In this document: piece after piece, positions 1 to 12,279 of the stretch | Layout: every line of letters starts with the position of its first letter | How positions within the stretch are numbered: the stretch's first letter is position 1 | Assembly (NCBI RefSeq): GCF_016920785.2 | Contig: NW_024609835.1 | Location: 86,400,243-86,464,242 of the forward strand | Length of the DNA: 64,000 nt | Source: Ixodes scapularis | Taxonomy: Eukaryota; Arthropoda; Arachnida; Ixodida; Ixodidae | Reading direction: 5' to 3' | Notes under the pieces: generated by a model | The model's input: only the letters and a program-made list of their open reading frames with translations | Databases searched by the model: none | Told to the model about the DNA's origin: nothing | Translations under genes and position numbers: made by a program

Positions 1-848
1 AGCCTGCTCCTCTCGTCGCGCCTGGCTATCCGGGATCGCCGAACGACCTATTTTGCCGTCGGCGACTCCGCGTTCTTAGAAAAAAAAAAAAGGCGACCGC
101 CCTTTCCCATTTGCCACGAGAGAGTAAACAAAGCTTGGGGCCTTGGGCTACCCCGCGTTGAATAGCCCCTGAGCTAGCGGTTATTGCCCGCTGCGGATTT
201 CCCTCTTCCTGGAAGTTCACAAACCCACTCCCGTTAACGCATAGGAAAAAAAAAAAAAAAGTTCTCAGTTTAATTAAGGAGATTTTGTAAGTTCAGAACC
301 ATTCCTGGGTGTGATCCCCCCGATTTGCCGTCCGCCACTGCCCGTTTCGGTCTGCATGAGCAGCGTACTGGCGTGTAGCCGTTGTTGCGACCGAGCGGTT
401 GTCCGCGAGTTCGGTGCGTGGCAGGGGGCCGAAGCAGGGCAGGACCTCATCTGGAAGCCTGAATCCTGAAGGAGCATGAGGGGTGTCTCGTATAAAACCT
501 CTGTCCGACGGGCACCTAAGAGGACCTTTACGCCAAAGGCCTTTACCGTGCCAGACAGCGCAAGTAAATGTCATTTGGGCGATGTTTACTGCGATTGAAG
601 TCTCGTAGCTCGTTCGAACGCACAAATCGCGTTTGCGCCAGAAAAATGTTATTTTGGCGGTATAAATATTTGTAAAGTTTTTCTTAAGCAAACAAAACAT
701 GAAAAAAGTCAAAATGACAAGTTCAGTCGAGTGATTACAACAAAGTTCACATTAATCCCAAGCAAAGTTTTTTTTTTTTTTTTTTTTTTTGGTGTGTGTG
801 TGTGGGGGGGGGGGGGGGCAATTAGTGGCAACCCTGGGCGTCTCGCTC
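1..848. other. Intergenic repeat-rich sequence, no gene seen
   Basis: No coding exon is recognisable here. The stretch has several A/T homopolymer runs, the longest about 22 T near 769-790, followed by a short GT run and a G run near 805-818. Bases 484-578 read, on the minus strand, as a diverged copy of the repeat seen on the plus strand at 4225-4310; both share the AAAGGTCC and AGGTGCCCGTC blocks. Open frames here are short and run through repeats. Confidence 0.6.
484..578 (-). repeat. Dispersed repeat, copy 1 (pairs with 4225-4310)
   Basis: Read on the minus strand, this segment shares ordered blocks with 4225-4310: TGACATTTAC, then GTAAAGGTCC, then TTAGGTGCCCGTC, then GACAG with a short AT-rich end. 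The two copies lie in opposite orientation about 3.7 kb apart. No family name is assigned. Confidence 0.55.
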
Positions 849-1577
849 ACTCAGTCTACACCACTGATCTCTATGTCTATTTGCTGGATCGCGGTTGACC
901 AGCTCCTCCTATGGGCCGGAATGCGGTCACTGGTGGCCATCTTTAGGTAGAGTTATATCATCTCTAGCCATCATAGTAATATGGCGAACAGCGCAATGGC
1001 GGCAGGCTGCCATAAAAATAGCCGTAGATCTAGTACACTGTACCGTGGGTGACATTTCGTGCTTGATTAAAGTTGTTCGACGAAGCAGATTCTTGAAACC
1101 CGGCGTGAACGGTAGCCTCATCTTTGAGGACCCGGCAAAAGTTCTACGAAAGCGCAGCACCGGGGGAAAACAGCGCAGCTCGCATCAAAAGCAGACTCCT
1201 TACCGTCGTCTGCTTTCGATGCTTCTTTCGATGCGACTTTTGATACGCGCTGTGTTGCTTTTCTCCCGGTGCTGCGATTTCGTGAAACTTTTACCAGGTC
1301 CTCAAAAACCGGACTACTGTTCACGCCGGGTTTCAAAAACATGTTTCGTCAAAAAATTTTAATCAAGCACGCAATATCACCCACGCTATTTTGACCGCAG
1401 CCTGCCAACCCACCTGCCAAAACGCTATCTGCCATGGATGGATGATAGCGGCTGCAGCAGCTTACATTGGCTAGAGGTGATATAACTCTACCTAAAGATG
1501 GCCGCCAGTGACCGCATTCGCGGAGCGGGCAAACGCGATCCAGCAATTGTCATAGAGATCAGTGGTCTACACTCAGT
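849..1577. mobile_element. Foldback (hairpin) element, about 730 bp
   Basis: The two halves are imperfect reverse complements across the whole length, with the fold near 1210. The outer ends are ACTCAGTCTACACCACTGAT on the left and the complement of ACTGAGTGTAGACCACTGAT on the right. Inner matches include the GCGGTCACTGG, TTTAGGTAGAGTTATATCA and GTGCTTGATTAAA blocks. It has no coding capacity that I can defend; frames on both strands are reflections of the palindrome. This is the architecture of a non-autonomous foldback or palindromic MITE. I did not identify a clear target duplication. Confidence 0.75.
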
Positions 1578-3398
1578 CCTATCGGTGTTCCTGCTCCTTT
1601 CCGTGCTTCTGCTACGCTTTCCCCTCTTCGGTTCGGTGTCGTGCTCGAGTTTCATCCCACGCGTCGGAGGTCCTCCAGCCGATCCTCCCGAAGCCGTATC
1701 AGCGCCCAGGTCGCCTCAACGCTCCAATGGAAGCGCGGCGATCCCGTCGTGGACGCTCCTCCGCCGTTCGACATATCGCGCGACGCGAGACTGAGATACA
1801 GAAATATATAGCTGTAACGAGATATTAAATATATACGGTACAGTTAATATTGCGCTATTAAAGGATGATAAAATGTCAAGAAATTAGAGCTAGATAACTA
1901 TGGTTGTAAGGAAAATCGGTGCCGAAGCGGACGATGCGAGCAGGCGAGCAGCGGAACGACGAGGCCTTTTAGATAGCTGGGGTCTCCAACAGAAAATTAT
2001 TAGCAGATCGAGGTCTCTACAGAATATACGTGAAACGCGCTCTTTTTCAATAATAAAAATACGAAACGCATTGATTTTAGATATCAGTACGATCTTTTAT
2101 TTCAATTATCTTCTATTCGCGCCTCCGTTGCTCACCCTCTCGCGGCGGAAAAGGGAAGCGCTCTAGTGAGGGTTTCCCGGTTCTCTTGCCCAGCGGGCAC
2201 GGTGCAGCTGGTCGCGATCATGGCTCGTAAGAACAGTCGTTTCTGAATGCACTGTTCACTGGCCTGATGGACTGCTGCATCCGGCATGGGTCTCTACCTC
2301 AGTATTGGAGAAGCAAACGCAAGTGCTCGTGCTGCACGCTGCACAGGCGCTTCATTGCCATGCGCCAATCCAAGACCGCAATTTCGGGCTCCGCGCACGC
2401 GCAATGTGGAACACAGCGCTAACGCAAACACACAGTGCTTGCGTTCGCTCGTATACGTAATGCTGAAACATACTGGTTAACCGGTTTTCCAACGCCAACG
2501 AAAGGTACTGCAGTGAGCAGATGTGCAAGCTGGTGGGCGCCCCTTCGAGCGGGAAATGCTGAGTTTAGCAAAACAGCGGTGCGTAAAAATTCAAAGAAAA
2601 GAGAAGTTTTGGGTAGTTTTGTAATGAAAACAACAAAAACGGAATCAGTTTTTTTCTATTTCGTGGCATTTATTCCGGATGGATTGGCGGCGAGTTTGGA
2701 AGTTTTTCTTATTGCCAAAAGCCGCGACTTTGACATTACCATATGCTTTACGCACAATTAATGTAATTTTACGGGAATATCTCAGACTAGCTAGAATGTT
2801 TAACTATTTTTATTTTACAACTTGTTAACTAGGAATGCTGCAATTCGCACCAGTGATGATAATTTTCCAACTTTGGATTGCCAGCGTTGTTCGAGCGTTT
2901 GAAATTGGATCATAAGCAACCTTACAGCTTGAAAACTAAGTATTAAAATATCTTAACGGTATTCTTATTAATACGAATTGCCATAATTTAGGCCCAGAAA
3001 AAAAAACGCAGTCACAAAAACACGCCATTCAACTGTAGTAGTCTTACAGAATGGTATCATTTTAATTTGTTTTTAGCGCATGAAAAACTGACATCGTTAT
3101 CGAGATCGACATACATCCTTAATGTAAAAACGCGCACACTTCTGTTGTCGGACTCGGATTTTGTTTTGGCGTTTTTGTGATTAGAACAGCGTTTTTTTTA
3201 ATTTATACGTTTTGTGAACATATTCTAAACTAATCTTCCGTAGCGATATTTTGTAAAATTTGGAGTAATTTGATTATTCTTGTGCTGGGAATAATGCTTA
3301 AGCAATTACCCATCTGAATGCCCAAAAACCCATTGAAGGGCCTGCTTGCCATTATTTCACATGACCTTTATTCGAGCAAAAAAAAAGGCTCCTAACAC
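1578..3398. other. Intergenic sequence, nothing recognised
   Basis: The sequence is AT-rich from about 2600 on, with no frame resembling a known protein, no RNA gene and no clear repeat boundary. Confidence 0.5.
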
Positions 3399-3406
3399 AC
3401 GCAAAT

Positions 3407-3593
3407 CAGCGCACGGAGCCAGGATCTTGTTTCGGTGTGTGTGTGTGTGGGGGGGGGGCGCCGCCAATGACAAAACGCTATATGAGGGGGAAGGGGGAGA
3501 AGAGGTCCCAGCAAAATGGAAGATTTCGGGGGGGGGGGGGGGCGAGGGGGGGGCCGGGCCCCATGCCCCCCCCCCCCCCTGGCTACGTGCCTG
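3407..3593. mobile_element. Short hAT-type MITE with G-rich core, 187 bp
   Basis: It starts CAGCGCACGGAGCCAGGATC and ends CTGGCTACGTGCCTG. It is flanked by ACGCAAAT on the left and ACGCAAAA on the right, an 8-bp target duplication with one mismatch. An 8-bp duplication with CAG-type ends is the signature of hAT insertions. The core is long G and C runs. It matches, in opposite orientation, the element at 22375-22559, including the TTGTTTCGG and AAAATGGAAGATTTCGGGG blocks, so the two are one family. Confidence 0.75.
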
Positions 3594-4870
3594 ACGCAAA
3601 ATGTAGCACTGAATTTTTCAACAATTTCAATATTCTGTTACCTTTAAGGTGTAAGGAATGCCCTGTTTTTAAGGGGACACTGAACTCTCCAAAATATTTT
3701 TTTAACTTGGATCGGATGTGCATGTTACAAAATAAGGTCTCCGCGAACAATTTCTTTCGTATAATAATTACGCTGTACGGCATATCTTGAGGTGTCCTAC
3801 CTCGAAAGGTAGGACACCTCGAAAGGTAGGACACCGAAAGGTAGAAACCGAAATGAATACCTATGTTGAGAAATTAAAACCAAAATAGACGTTAGTTTCG
3901 GTTTCGTTCCTGAATTAAAACGTGCCTCCCGGCGTAAATATTACGCTAAACACCGGTTTGCTTTCGGAATAAAAAGGTGATCTACGCGCATAAGACCCTA
4001 GCTCTCTCGTATAAGCGGGAATAATTTGTGCCGCTCAGTGAAGCCAGTAGGCTAGACAGGGCTCAGCTACTGGAATACGAGCACACATCCCCGACCCTCA
4101 CTAGAACTGCCATCTTGGAAAACGAGTGAGTTGGATTCGACCTTTAGCAGTCGTAAAGGAGTTGCGGGAACTCAGGCTCACGAAAAGGACCTTTATGCTA
4201 AATACCATTTGAGTTGCCGTGTGACATTTCTTAAATGACATTTACGTTAAAGGTCCTTTGGTGTAAAGGTCCTTTTAGGTGCCCGTCTGACAGGGGTATA
4301 ACTCTGATTAGGTACATATTGACAGGTTCAACATCGTCTGAAAGCACTAGAGAACACACGTTAGCAGCCGCCCGCTGCTCCTTTTATAACGTCACATTTC
4401 CCCCCATCCCTAGCAGGGAATCCCCATGGTCAATTCCTCGACCAAAGCGGTGGAGCCATTGTTCGTAACGTTCAGGCACGCCTCTCCCTCTCTCCCTCAT
4501 ACACCGCCAATCGCGTCACGCACACCGAAGGGCCAGACGTTCTTGGTCACGGTGTCGCCGGTGTCGCCGGAATTCGCGACTCCAGCGACCTATAGGGGGC
4601 GCCACCACCAAACAAACATGGCGGCTGAGTCCAGGTTGTGTCGGCTCGGCCGGGTCGCCTGAACAGGTGGCGCGTTCAATTTAACAGATTTTCTTTTGTT
4701 GTATGCTCAATTTTATAGGTATTTGAACTGAGACTGTTAAGTGTAGCCGGTGCACATAAACTTGCAGAGCATAGTTCTGTTTCCCCGGTGTTTTTTGTTC
4801 TTTTCATGTCAAACTTTCGTTTCGGAGATTTCGTTCAAGACCGAAACTATGGGCTTTGGAGAGACGGTAA
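3594..4870. other. Intergenic sequence with short repeats
   Basis: A small cluster of direct and inverted GAAAGGTAGGACACC copies lies at 3785-3845. A dispersed repeat copy lies at 4225-4310. A GGGGGCG-plus-ATGGCGG block at 4600-4625 recurs at about 4893-4925. No host exon is recognised. Confidence 0.5.
4225..4310 (+). repeat. Dispersed repeat, copy 2 (pairs with 484-578)
   Basis: It shares ordered blocks with the minus strand of 484-578, including AAAGGTCC twice and AGGTGCCCGTC. The family is not named. Confidence 0.55.
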
Positions 4871-7800
4871 TATTGAGGAGTTTCAGCGAATATAGGGGGC
4901 GCTCCGATCGATCCAACATGGCGGACAAGAGGGGGATAGATTTGCGACGCCCGTAGACCGGTAGCGTATAAATAAAGCAAAGCGTGTCGTTCTCTGTCTG
5001 TTGCCGTGTGCGAGACGATCATCGTTTCAACCAAGACCTACCGTGATGCTACAGATGAAGTGTTCAAGCCAGTCGAAGGCAAGAAATCTTGCCATAGTCA
5101 AGAAATGTGTGCAAGTGTTCGACGTGAGCTCTCACGCTGGTGCAGCTGTCATCAGGTTGAACCGAACGTACGCGGGTCCAAAGAAAGGTACAGTGCATAT
5201 AAACAATGTTCGCGCGTTGAAACTATGACGCGTACTTTATCTAAATCTAAACTTATCGGTCTGCGGCTACAAACATTTTCGTTGACGTTGCTTAGATGAT
5301 GTAACCATTCATGCCTCGCATTAAAAGGTGTTGCGAACTCTTCGGTTGTTCTAGTTAATTGTGCTAAAAAGCGATTGGATGGAAAGTATGACAACTACAG
5401 CATACAAGGGACGATTGAGGTCTTTATCTTGCGTTCTATGTATCGAAACATCGGTATCCTTGGTGTTATATTGCGATCAGCTGGTCGCCGATCGTCGTGT
5501 TCGAAACATCGCGGTATACTTGGCGTTATATTGCGATGAGCTGGTCGCCGATCGTCCTGTTTTTACGCATAATGTAAACAAGCCCCTGAAGCGCCAATCT
5601 CATTTCAATGTGCTTGTGCACCCATACAAGCCTCGTTTTGGCTCTTGTGCAAAGCTTTATTGTAATAGCAATAGTATCATTGGTCATTCGAGTTGTATGT
5701 GCCACGGTTATATCTGCTGTATGTGATCTGGTGGCAAACAAGTCTGTATTAAATGCGAAAAGGAGAACGAAGGTAAAGCTTTTTTAACTGTTTTCTTTTT
5801 ACAGAACAGGGCAAAGCTTCTAAAACAAGAGCAGCCTAAGCTGATATTTGAGTGTGCTCAAGAATGAATGGCAAAAGGTGCTTATGCTAAGTGGTAGATG
5901 TACGCAGTTGATTTTCTGTTTGCCCCTGCATTGTAAATTGGAAGATATGTATCAGCAGAAGACACGTGTCCTTTTGAAAATGTCTTTTATTAGGGCAAAA
6001 ATAGGTTTTCATACACAACCGGAGAGTTCGCAACACCATTTAATGCGAGGCCTGAACGGTTACATCATCTAAGCAACTTCAACGAAAATGTTTGTAGCCA
6101 CAGACCGATAAATTAAGGTTTAGATAAGTATGTGTCATAGTTTCAGCCTCAAACACGCAACATTGTTGATATGTACCTTTCTTGATGACAACTGCACCAA
6201 CGTGAGACAGCCCACGTCGTCAAACACTTGCACACATATGTTGACTATGGTATGGCGAGATTTCTTGGTTGAAATGAAGATCATCTCGCTACGACTAGCT
6301 ACGACCACCCACTGCAGCGATGCAGGCATCGAAGGGGCGCAACGCAGTCAGTCGCCATCACCCGACGCTGCTCGTTTGGCATTCACGGCTTTCCGCCCAG
6401 GTGCTGCGTTTGTACTTGGCACCGAGTATTATTTTCCGTGTTTGTGTGTGCTCAGTGGCTGGATATAAGCCTCAAGAGCAGTTCTTCAGGCTAAATAGCG
6501 TTCGCCGAAGAAATTCTGAAAGAAATGCCACCCAGGAAAAAAAGCACGAAGACGCAACGCACCAGCTTGGCGGACTATGCACTGGGCGCGGAAATCAGGC
6601 CCTGCGGATTATACACCAAATGCAAACTATCTAAAGAAAACAAAAACATTTTTAGGCTCAAATTGGCTTCTGCAGACTATATGCCTGGACAATGGTGCCT
6701 GTTATTATGCATTGTATATTCAATGCTGTTTGCTGTGGCTTGAGACTGCCTTCCTGTAATGATGCAGAGGGTTCCACTGAACCTTTAAATAAAGATATTT
6801 AAGCACATCTAGATGCAATGTCCCTTGAAGCCACATGGTCAGGGAAAAGGCGTGCCATTACCTAATTTGCCAACACCACACCAATGGTCACAATCAAAAC
6901 TCACCAAGTCAATGGCCAGTTCTCCACCACAATATTTATTGCCGTCTAATCACCAATTCGGTCCAGTAAAAATCTTGAGGCTATAGCACATCCATTCTGG
7001 ATCTGCAAAGCTTATGCTGTAGACATGCATCATCACATGAGCATGTTTCTTATCAATCTTAAACGTAAAACGCTAGTTATGCAACGAAATTCCCATATCA
7101 TCACATTTTTAGCAAATTGAATGGTCCCACCTGTCACACTGTTAGCTTTGGAAGTAAACCAATTCACAATACCACCAGTGACATACATCGTGCCAAGCAT
7201 TGGTGCCGCATGTGGCACAAAAATGTCCTAACTAGGGAAGCAAACTTAATCGATTGTGTTGATTAAAGCACTTAAGTACGGGAGAAATTATCAATCAAAG
7301 AAGGTCACTCGAAAGGAAAGTTTTCTCGCTGAACGAATATGACTTTTTATTGGGCATTCCGCAGTGTAAGGCCGAAGACATTCACTCCGTGATCGGTACA
7401 GAAGCATTTGCTTAGCAGTCGGTCGTGCGTGCTAAAAACAAAGGTGAATAAGAAATGCGATAGATTCGCCTTTGCACGGAGTACTTACACTCAAAATCGT
7501 GTCAACATAAAGCGACTATGGCCCACCTTGCTAGCAGCAATCTTAAAATTTATCCGTGTAGTCGTCGCACCCGTGCACCAACCGAAAGCGTTGCTGCAAG
7601 CCCCTCCGCCGTCAACTTTGAGGCGCTGTTGAGTCTGAAGAACAGCTCTATGAGGTCCATATTCAGCCACTGAGCACATACACAAGCACAGCAAATAATA
7701 ATACTCGGTTCCAAGTACAAGCGAAGAACCCGGGGCGGAAAGTCCTGAATGCCAAACGACCTGCGTCGGGCGACGGCGACTGACTGCGTAGTACACAGGT

Positions 7801-8051
7801 TGCGCGTTGCGCTCCTTCGACGCCTGCATCCCTGCGGCAGGTGGTCGTAGCTAGTCGTAGCAGATCGTGACACCTCTGTTGCTCGTACCGGAGCACTAGA
7901 GCCGAGTAATATTCTTGCTGCCGAAGTTTATAAGCCTACGTCCGCGGACAACGCATTAACACAAAGCCAACGCCCAGCGAACCTATCCCCCTCGTTTTCT
8001 TTCGGCGACCCGCCGCCAGGGTGGTGACACCGTCGCTGAAACTCCTCAATA
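4871..8051. mobile_element. Long composite foldback element, about 3.2 kb
   Basis: The ends are a perfect 19-bp inverted repeat, TATTGAGGAGTTTCAGCGA at 4871-4889 and its complement at 8033-8051. Inside are at least two more inverted pairs: 5010-5360 against 6010-6330, and 6290-6510 against 7620-7880. So parts of one unit appear three times in alternating orientation. The left end has a TATAAATAAAG block at about 4970 that could be a promoter. Small frames exist but none resembles a transposase. A repeated unit that looks like promoter plus first exon is suggestive of an autonomous parent whose body has been lost. The class is uncertain. Confidence 0.65.
5444..5561. repeat. Tandem duplication, two units of about 58-60 bp
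   Basis: Both units begin CGAAACATCG, run through TTATATTGCGAT and end CTGGTCGCCGATCGTC. The units differ by a 2-bp insertion and a few substitutions. It lies inside the composite foldback element. Confidence 0.85.
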
Positions 8052-9892
8052 CTAATCAGTTTTGATCATCTAAGGAAAGCGGCAATGACTGCAGAATTTT
8101 TCCACCGACGGTAATTTTCAGCCAACTCGCATGCCTCGACCATGCGACTTATCTGTCCGCGAAATCGAGCTTTTGTGCGTATCCGTGTTTAAGAAACAGC
8201 TCCAGTCGTCTGCTCGGTCAACAACACAGGCTGCAGGAAAATTACGAAAATTAAACAAGCGCTTCTTGAGCCTAGGAGCATGTTAACCCGCCGGCACCCC
8301 ACTAAGCAGCTGATACTCGTATTTCAATTCAGGTTTTAGTAACAATCAAGAAGTCATTTTGACGAGCGGGTTATGTATTATATATCGTACTATGTCCCAC
8401 TAAAGCGATATTAGTATATTCTTCGGTTTGAAATATGAGCTTAGTTAACTAGCTATTAGCTGAACTGCTCAATAGAAGTATATTTGACAGACAGAGAGAT
8501 ACTAAGTTAAACTTAGCCAAATGGTTCTAGCCGGTAGCACGGAGGCGAATGCGGACAAACTGAAGAGAGTCTTCATTGGAGATTCACGCAGAACCTCTCT
8601 GCATTGAACTTAACACCGAATCCTGAAAGGATAAAATGAGTATTCTTGTGGCCGGTCAACCTGAGCAATGTAGACGTATATTGCTGCTGGCTTAATTCGA
8701 CAGGGGTATAATATAAATATTGGAGGCGCGATAGATCATAATGCCGTGACAGCTTCTAACGTTACGAGACGGGTCCCCCACCTTTTGAAAACAGATAATT
8801 TTTCTCATTCACCATTTGCAGCGAGCAGGTTTTCTCTAATCAAGTAATTGCAAAATCAGCCCAACTCCTTCAGAGTGGTCCAGAGGATTTTTCGGCGAAA
8901 AGCAGCCAAGATGAATAGCCAACGCACCGACCGGCGTGGGTGACTCAAACTTGAAGCTAATCGAACACAACCAAACTCAAGAAAAGCAGCTATCGAACCT
9001 TCCCATTCACTTGACTGCAGCATTGGTGTTCCCTCTAGTGAAATGCCTCGTCTGTCGTCCTCCCACTGTTCTACATCCTTATAAAAAAAAACGTTATTAG
9101 TTACCACGTAGTCGGCACTTTGAATGTGATTCGATACAGACAAGAAATCAAAACGTTTTTCCGCGATTTTTCCCCATCCAAGAAATCGAAAGCACGCGAC
9201 CGTGTGTTGTGGACGGTAAACGGGCTTTGAAACACGTGATGGAAGGAAACAATCTACTGAGGCTTCACCACACTAATGAACACTCAGGCAAACTTAAGAA
9301 ATTTTCGGACCTTCGTCAAATTCGATTGTTCGCCATCCCGTCGACAACACGTGTCCGCGAAAGCCACCGGAGACGCGGAGGGGCGCGGAGCGACCTGGAC
9401 CGGTTGGTTCCCGGTCTTCCCGCTTGGTGGCGTCCGTTTTGCTGGAGTCGCGAATAATCCCATCGGCGTTCTAAGCTGGGGAAAGGGCGCAAAGCCCCCT
9501 CCTTTGTCCAGGTGCGTCCCAAGACTGTCGGGGTACGAAGGGTTGCTAATTGCGTCCCGTGTTGGACACTGGTGTCGGTCAACTTGATAATCCCTCGTCG
9601 GAGGCCACGTCGTCCCCTTGCACGAGGCGCGTTGGCGACCCCAAGGCTCCTCTCGCCTTGCTTCCGGTCGGACTGAAGGGCAAGGATTGTCTCTTCAGGC
9701 CTTTTGCAACATCGTGGAAGCACCACTAAAATAAAACATCGCACCGCATTGCAAAAAAAAAAAAAAAAAAAAAAAAAGAAAAACGGTGACATTGGTTTTT
9801 ACGGTTAATTCTAGATCGAGCCTGGTGACTTGGGACAACCACATATACTGGGGTCCCAAATAGCGGGCAGGCCCTTTCGCGCTACGATTTTG
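8052..9892. other. Intergenic sequence, no gene recognised
   Basis: A 158-codon minus-strand frame covers 9316-9792, but its first residues are a translated T run and the rest is rich in Arg, Pro and Gly without a motif I recognise. A 24-A run lies near 9752-9776. I make no gene call. Confidence 0.45.
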
Positions 9893-10170
9893 TTCAGCGT
9901 TGCCCACAGATGGTGCATTTCTTTTTGTAAAATTTGCAAAGAGCGAACTTACCTGAGGAAAATGTAAAGAAAGAAAAAGACTCAACTCCCGAGAAAACGC
10001 AGCGAAGTCACCGGTCTTCAAACCATAGGGCACCCTATTGTTTGAAGACCCGTGACTTCGCTGCGTTTCCATAGGAGTTAAGCCTTTTTCTTTGTTTACT
10101 TTTCCCTCAGGTAAGTTCGTTCTTTGCAAATTTTACAAAAAGAAATGCATCATCTGTGGGCAACGCTGAA
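9893..10170. mobile_element. Palindromic MITE-like hairpin, about 280 bp
   Basis: The left arm (about 9893-10025) and right arm (about 10035-10170) are near-perfect reverse complements around a fold at about 10031. The arms share GTTGCCCACAGATG, TTTGCAAA, GAACTTACCTGAGG and GTCTTCAAAC blocks. On the right it runs into a repeat shared with 41030-41180. Confidence 0.8.
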
Positions 10171-10300
10171 ACTTTGGCATCTGGTTCGAACATCTAGCGC
10201 TACCTTTCGGCGGAGAACTAGCGTTCGGCCATGCGTAGTTTATTTTTGCGGTAAAAAAGAACCCTGTGAATTGTTTTTGAGGACACCCTGTGTATATATT
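10171..10300 (+). repeat. Dispersed repeat tail shared with 41030-41180
   Basis: This segment and 41030-41180 share, in order, ACTTTTGGCATCTGGTT-like sequence, GGCGGAGAA, TTTATTTTTGCGG-like sequence and a GACAC...CTG end. The second copy forms one arm of a palindromic element, so this piece is probably the outer part of a related element joined to the hairpin at 9893-10170. Confidence 0.6.
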
Positions 10301-10625
10301 TTATTTGCGTAGGTTAACGTCTTGCGATTCTTAGGGAAAAGGTTTGTGCGACACCAAACAAGCACGATTTTTACCATTGGCGTTGAAGAGGGTGATGATG
10401 TGGCCACGCGGTTCTTCCCATAGATCGCTCCATCAATAATTGCATATACCGCCGAAAAAGCCGCACTCTAGTGTCCCGAAGAAGAAAAGCTCCAGGATGT
10501 TAAAATAACGCAAAAAAAAAAAAAAAAAAAAAATTTTAGGCACGGTTCTTGAATTTGTTGCGCCCCCGCAGCGCAGCCTTGTTTTTAGGAAAAGCCATTT
10601 GTCAAGCGTTGCAGTCAATTTCTGA

Positions 10626-12152
10626 CAGTGTTGTACACGTTCCTCAAAAAAGAAACGAAAGCTCGTTCCTCGTTCCTTCGGATTATTGGAACGCGTTCCC
10701 GTTACAAGTTCCTTACGTGAAAAAGGAACTCGTTCCCGTTACAGTTAAAAAGTGGAACGTATCGTTACATATACGTTATATTTGTGTTTTGCTGATTTTT
10801 TATTTGTTTTTTAATCTATCGCATCAATTGGCAACACACGAATTGGAATGCCGGGATGGAAGGGCACCAGCAAAAGAAAGCAAGCGGAAGCAGGGTTTCA
10901 TTCATTATTCACCTTTAAAAATCTCAGCCTTTGACCATATTCATGTTTGTGGTGAGCGAATTCAGACGAGCCAAATATACTGTTACCCCACATTGCACGT
11001 TTTAATCCAACAAACCTCACACGTTTTAATCCAACAAAGTCCGTTGTTCGAACTCAACAACAGTGGCTTCTCGACGTTGCTGTCCGCAAAGCGAGCAAGT
11101 GAAGGAGACGGTAGGGGTTTTGGGAGGTCAGTCCTGAAAACTACAACTCCTAATACGTGCGAATTGCATTCGTTGTTGTTCAGTTTGAAGGTGGGGGACT
11201 AGGGAAAAGGAATAAAAGATTTTTTTGTTTTTTTTTGTGTATCTTTGAGTGACCAATGTTCGTTCGTTCGTTCGCGTGCGTTCGATGTCTAGTAACCTGT
11301 TATTTTGTTGCAACATTGAGCCTCTTTGTGGAAGTTCAGTGGTAAGTGTAGTCGGCCTTATCATCGGGCCTCCTGCGTTGCCCAGGGGGTGCTGCGAAAA
11401 GCTAGGGACTTGTTAGGCCTTGTTTTGGGTAGCACAAACTTTAGCGTCTCAAACTGTCACCCATGCAGAAGCGTGCCTGCTCTGGTGCGGAGCGCGAGAT
11501 CACGATGAAAGTACAAAGAATCAACGAAAATTCGAACGCCGTCAAAGCTAAGATGCTAAGATCGTGAGCCAAAAGATGCCGCTTCACGCGTTCCAAAGTA
11601 GGCATGACAAAGAAAAAGAAAAATGAAAGCGTCGCGACAAAGCTGTTTTGATGTCACCACCCAGATATAGGAGACGCGTACCCTAGCGGTGGTGTCATGA
11701 ATTTGGCACTTTTGATTGCCTTGTGGCGTTGAGTCTGTCCGATTTCTGGCGTCCAAATGTGTTTTTTCGTTCTTCAGCACCAGACAGAATTAAAAAAAAA
11801 AGCTCAACCAACGTGCCATAAGTAGTGCGAGGCTCAATCAGGAGAACTTCTAGACCCAAAATGAGTGCGCTACAGTTTGTTCAAAGCTTCAGCGCAGGAG
11901 ACGTGGAAGCAAAGAAATTAGAAGAGTTGGAAACGTCTACTTCTGTGTCATTTCCTTTGACTAAAAGTTTTGGTTTTTGTACCGCAGTCTCGGGCACTGA
12001 GAAAAGAACCATTGTCCACTAGCTCTCCTGCACCCGACTGTTACTAAACGAGGACCACACAAAATAAACCCTAAGATAATTAACCAGGAAGTTGACGAGA
12101 TTCTGCTCTTCGTAAAGATATTGTTTTTATACATCTAAAATTTCCCTCTTAG

Positions 12153-12184
<32 letters not shown>

Positions 12185-12279
12185 CAGGACGGAAAAAAAG
12201 GAACGCCGTTCCTTTTTTCGTTCCACTAAAAAATGTAACTAGTTCCCCGTTACTTGGAACGCCGTTCCGTACAACACTG
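10626..12279. mobile_element. hAT-type element, about 1.65 kb
   Basis: It starts CAGTGTTGTACACGTTCC and ends GGAACGCCGTTCCGTACAACACTG-like sequence, i.e. inverted ends with the CAGTGTTG terminus common to hAT elements. Flanking 8-mers are ATTTCTGA (10618-10625) and ATTTCCGC (12280-12287), matching at 6 of 8 bases, as expected for an old duplication. Subterminal GTTCC/GGAAC motifs recur many times near both ends. The body shows no recognisable transposase and carries a nested repeat (11340-11540), so it is non-autonomous or gutted. Confidence 0.7.
11340..11540 (+). repeat. Dispersed repeat shared with the CISD3 second intron
   Basis: The order TGCGAAAAGC, ACTTGTT, TAGCACAAA, CTCAAACTGTCAC, AGCGTGCCTGCTCTGGTGC matches 35075-35130 joined to 35858-35925. 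It lies inside the hAT-type element at 10626-12279, so it is a nested insertion there. The family is unnamed. Confidence 0.6.

Noticed and set aside
3346..3790. Gly/Pro-rich frames on both strands
   Set aside because: They are translations of G and C runs in a MITE.
9316..9792. 158-codon minus-strand open frame
   Set aside because: The start is a poly(Phe) stretch from a T run and the rest is low-complexity Arg/Pro/Gly without a motif.
10549..11202. 217-codon plus-strand open frame
   Set aside because: It crosses the left end of a hAT-type element and reads its GTTCC-rich subterminal repeats; not a gene.
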